A stretch of 64,000 nucleotides of DNA from Bergeyella zoohelcum ATCC 43767 (lineage in GTDB: Bacteria > Bacteroidota > Bacteroidia > Flavobacteriales > Weeksellaceae). The translations under genes were made by a program, and so were the position numbers. Shown piece by piece: positions 62,492 through 64,000 of the stretch (position 1 is the first letter of the stretch; every line of letters starts with the position of its first letter). Below the pieces are notes generated by a model. That model was given only the letters and a program-made list of their open reading frames with translations. It was not told the DNA's origin and searched no databases. The stretch covers positions 130,317 to 194,316 of the forward strand of contig NZ_JH932293.1 in assembly GCF_000301075.1 (NCBI RefSeq), in the 5' to 3' direction.

Positions 62492-63574
62492 TTAAATGGT
62501 TAAGTCTATTTTATTTTTTAATTCCTCTTCAGGGACATGAAGGTCTGGAGTATCCGAATCTGAAAATTCATCCCTGTAAATTTGCATCAAAAGCACCGTC
62601 ATGGATACCAATATGGGTCCGAAAACTAATCCCATAAATCCAAATAAATTCATCCCCATAATAATCCCAAACACCGTATTGAGCGGATGGATGTCTTCCA
62701 ATTTCTTGAGCAAAGTAAATCTAAGAACATTATCTGTAAGCCCCACTACGATGAGACAGTAAATGAGGAGCCCTACGCCCCCGAACATATCCCCTTCCAT
62801 CATCATGAATACACTCACAGGTACGAAAACGATGGCTCCACCTACAATAGGAATCATACTGGTAATGGCAGTAAGTGCAAAGAAAAGAACAGGACTGGGT
62901 GCTCCAAAAATAAGATACCCCACAAGTGCTACTAGCCCTTGCCCTAATGCCACCACAGGAATCCCTACTGCATTGGCCATTACTAATTTTCTAAATTTCT
63001 GCCCTACCAGTTTAGAGTTGGCTCTCTTAAATGGTACTGCCGCATTACACACACTTTCCAGCTGTCTCGGTTTTTCTAACATGAAATAAAGAATAAAAAA
63101 CATAGAGGTAACGATGGAAAACGCATTGAGTGTACTACTCAATATGGTAGTAGATAACCCCGTAGCAAAATTGGTCAAAGATTTAATGTTCTCTGTGCTA
63201 GAGATATTAATATCTGTCAATTCCATGATGTACTGCTGTACATTGGTAAGAAATTTTTCTATTTTAGGAATGTAGGCTTGCGTCTGGCTGAGCTTACTTA
63301 CAAGGAGGTCTCCTAAGAAGTACAAAGGAAGAATAAGCACCACGAGGCATAAGAATATAATCGCCAAAGCCGCCAGTGCCGGTTTCCAGTTGAGCTTTTC
63401 CTGAAGGTAAAGATTCAGGTCTCTGGTTACCACATACAAAGTGATAGCTCCTAAAAGTGCGGGGATAAAAAGAGCAAGATTAAAGGAGATAATCCCTAGA
63501 AGTACTACAATAAGCACCAAGAGAAATACTTGTTTTATAATTCCCTCAGGAATATAGTCTTTTTTATTCATCAT
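62492..63574 (-). CDS. AI-2E family transporter
   Basis: 360-aa inner-membrane protein with about seven to eight helices and the typical loop YLQEKLNWKPALAAL and C-terminal PVSVFMMMEGDMFGGVGLL, TDNVLRFTLLKKLEDIHPLNTVFGI and FGPILVS motifs. Despite the name, many members are ion antiporters or of unknown substrate. The acidic tail (SDTPDLHVPEEELKNK) is cytosolic. First gene of a likely operon with the second TauE. Full promoter at 63595-63623. The second Met (63571) is an alternative start. Confidence 0.85.
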   Translation of the reverse strand: MMNKKDYIPEGIIKQVFLLVLIVVLLGIISFNLALFIPALLGAITLYVVTRDLNLYLQEKLNWKPALAALAIIFLCLVVLILPLYFLGDLLVSKLSQTQAYIPKIEKFLTNVQQYIMELTDINISSTENIKSLTNFATGLSTTILSSTLNAFSIVTSMFFILYFMLEKPRQLESVCNAAVPFKRANSKLVGQKFRKLVMANAVGIPVVALGQGLVALVGYLIFGAPSPVLFFALTAITSMIPIVGGAIVFVPVSVFMMMEGDMFGGVGLLIYCLIVVGLTDNVLRFTLLKKLEDIHPLNTVFGIIMGMNLFGFMGLVFGPILVSMTVLLMQIYRDEFSDSDTPDLHVPEEELKNKIDLTI

Positions 63575-63594
63575 AAAGCGTTTCTAATTTGGGT

Positions 63595-63623
63595 CAAAAG
63601 TACTAAAATAGTTCGGTCTCCAA
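63595..63623 (-). promoter_or_regulatory. Promoter of the AI-2E/TauE unit
   Basis: Minus strand TTG (63623-63621), 18 bases, TACTTTTG (63602-63595); 20 bases before the start. Confidence 0.7.
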
Positions 63624-63821
63624 AAGCGAAAAACTTATATTATTTCCTGAAATTATTATGGGATTTAAGAGCGAGAAAAGCTGGGGATTAGCACATTGGA
63701 ATGAGTTTAAAAGAATTTGAAATGGTTTGAAAGCCATTCAATAAAAGCCCCAAAAGTAGCCTTTAATATATTTTCTCAAAAAAGAATATTGAATTTTACA
63801 GAATCTATCCGTAGTTTTTAC
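63624..63821. other. Intergenic stretch without a recognised gene
   Basis: No complete frame with a plausible start is visible. A short plus-strand frame reads SWGLAHWNEFKRI, loosely like the relic at 20469-20573. Confidence 0.3.
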
Positions 63822-64000
63822 TTATCCATATATGGTATTCAAATCCCTAGATAGGTCTTTCAATTTTCTATATGAATTATTCAAATTCCCAGATAGGTTT
63901 TTCAGTTTTCTATATGGATTATTCAAATTCCTAGATAGGTTTTTCAATTTTCCATATGGATTATTCAAATTCCTAGATAGGTCTTTCAATTTTCTATATG
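63822..64000. repeat. 21-bp tandem repeat array running off the window
   Basis: Alternating 21-bp units ATTCAAATTC(C)TAGATAGG(T/C) and TTTCAATTTTCTATATGGAT give a 42-bp period; about eight units are visible. On the minus strand one frame is open from base 64000 to a TAA at 63824-63822 and encodes alternating heptapeptides NLNNPYR and KLKNLSR. Differences among units are mostly non-synonymous. Related in unit length, alternation and consensus to 5188-5506. Confidence 0.85.

Overview
The window looks like chromosomal DNA of a low-GC flavobacterium, probably of the Chryseobacterium/Riemerella/Bergeyella group (family Weeksellaceae; inference). The evidence is Bacteroidota-type promoters (TTG, 17-19 bases, TAnnTTTG) before many genes, two large surface proteins with C-terminal type IX secretion sorting domains and GEVED/fibronectin repeats, a TonB-ExbD-ExbD-ExbB operon, the rlmD-DUF6452-DUF6048 neighbourhood, and the bacillithiol gene bshB1. 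No prophage, complete insertion sequence, rRNA operon or CRISPR array is visible. One tRNA (His) is present.

Layout. 1-5.2 kb: end of a leucyl aminopeptidase gene, then nrdB-def-nrdA (class Ia ribonucleotide reductase with peptide deformylase between the subunits). These genes favour CGN arginine codons, unlike most of the window. 5.2-5.5 kb: a degenerate 21-bp tandem array. 5.5-23.5 kb: housekeeping genes (aroA, mnmA, mscS, adk, hpt, cysS, folE, yebC, an OmpA protein, smpB, a YbiT-like ABC-F protein, an NlpC/P60 lipoprotein, selO) plus a candidate small RNA near 12.7 kb. 23.6-33.3 kb: clpB and two giant type IX secreted proteins, one of them a zinc metalloprotease. 33.6-44.1 kb: rlmD cluster, small envelope proteins, tRNA-His, bshB1 and the exbB-exbD-exbD-tonB/lipoprotein/TPR cluster. 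44.4-52.3 kb: leuS, guaB, ftsE, rpmH, a DHH phosphoesterase and rocD. 52.4-57.4 kb: AT-rich glycosyltransferase cluster (three GT4, one GT90, a cupin). 57.5-63.6 kb: DUF2797 and a sulfur-detoxification cluster (CstB-like persulfide dioxygenase-rhodanese, DUF6132, two TauE/SafE exporters flanking a Crp/Fnr regulator), then an AI-2E family transporter. The window ends in a second 21-bp array.

How it fits together: TonB/ExbBD energises outer-membrane uptake; the type IX proteins, OmpA, small barrels and glycosyltransferases build the surface; bshB1 and the CstB cluster handle low-molecular thiols and reactive sulfur. A TTACAC-AA-GTGTAA palindrome overlaps the -33 element of the first TauE promoter, with a partial match upstream of cstB.

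Points most worth a second look: the 21-bp arrays (5188-5506 and 63822-64000), whose minus strand stays open and encodes alternating heptapeptides; the ABC-F protein whose second Walker A and first signature motif are both degenerate, leaving one canonical ATP site; heptanucleotide tracts between genes and inside leuS and cysS; the candidate small RNA at about 12702-12788; and the Crp/TauE/CstB regulon.
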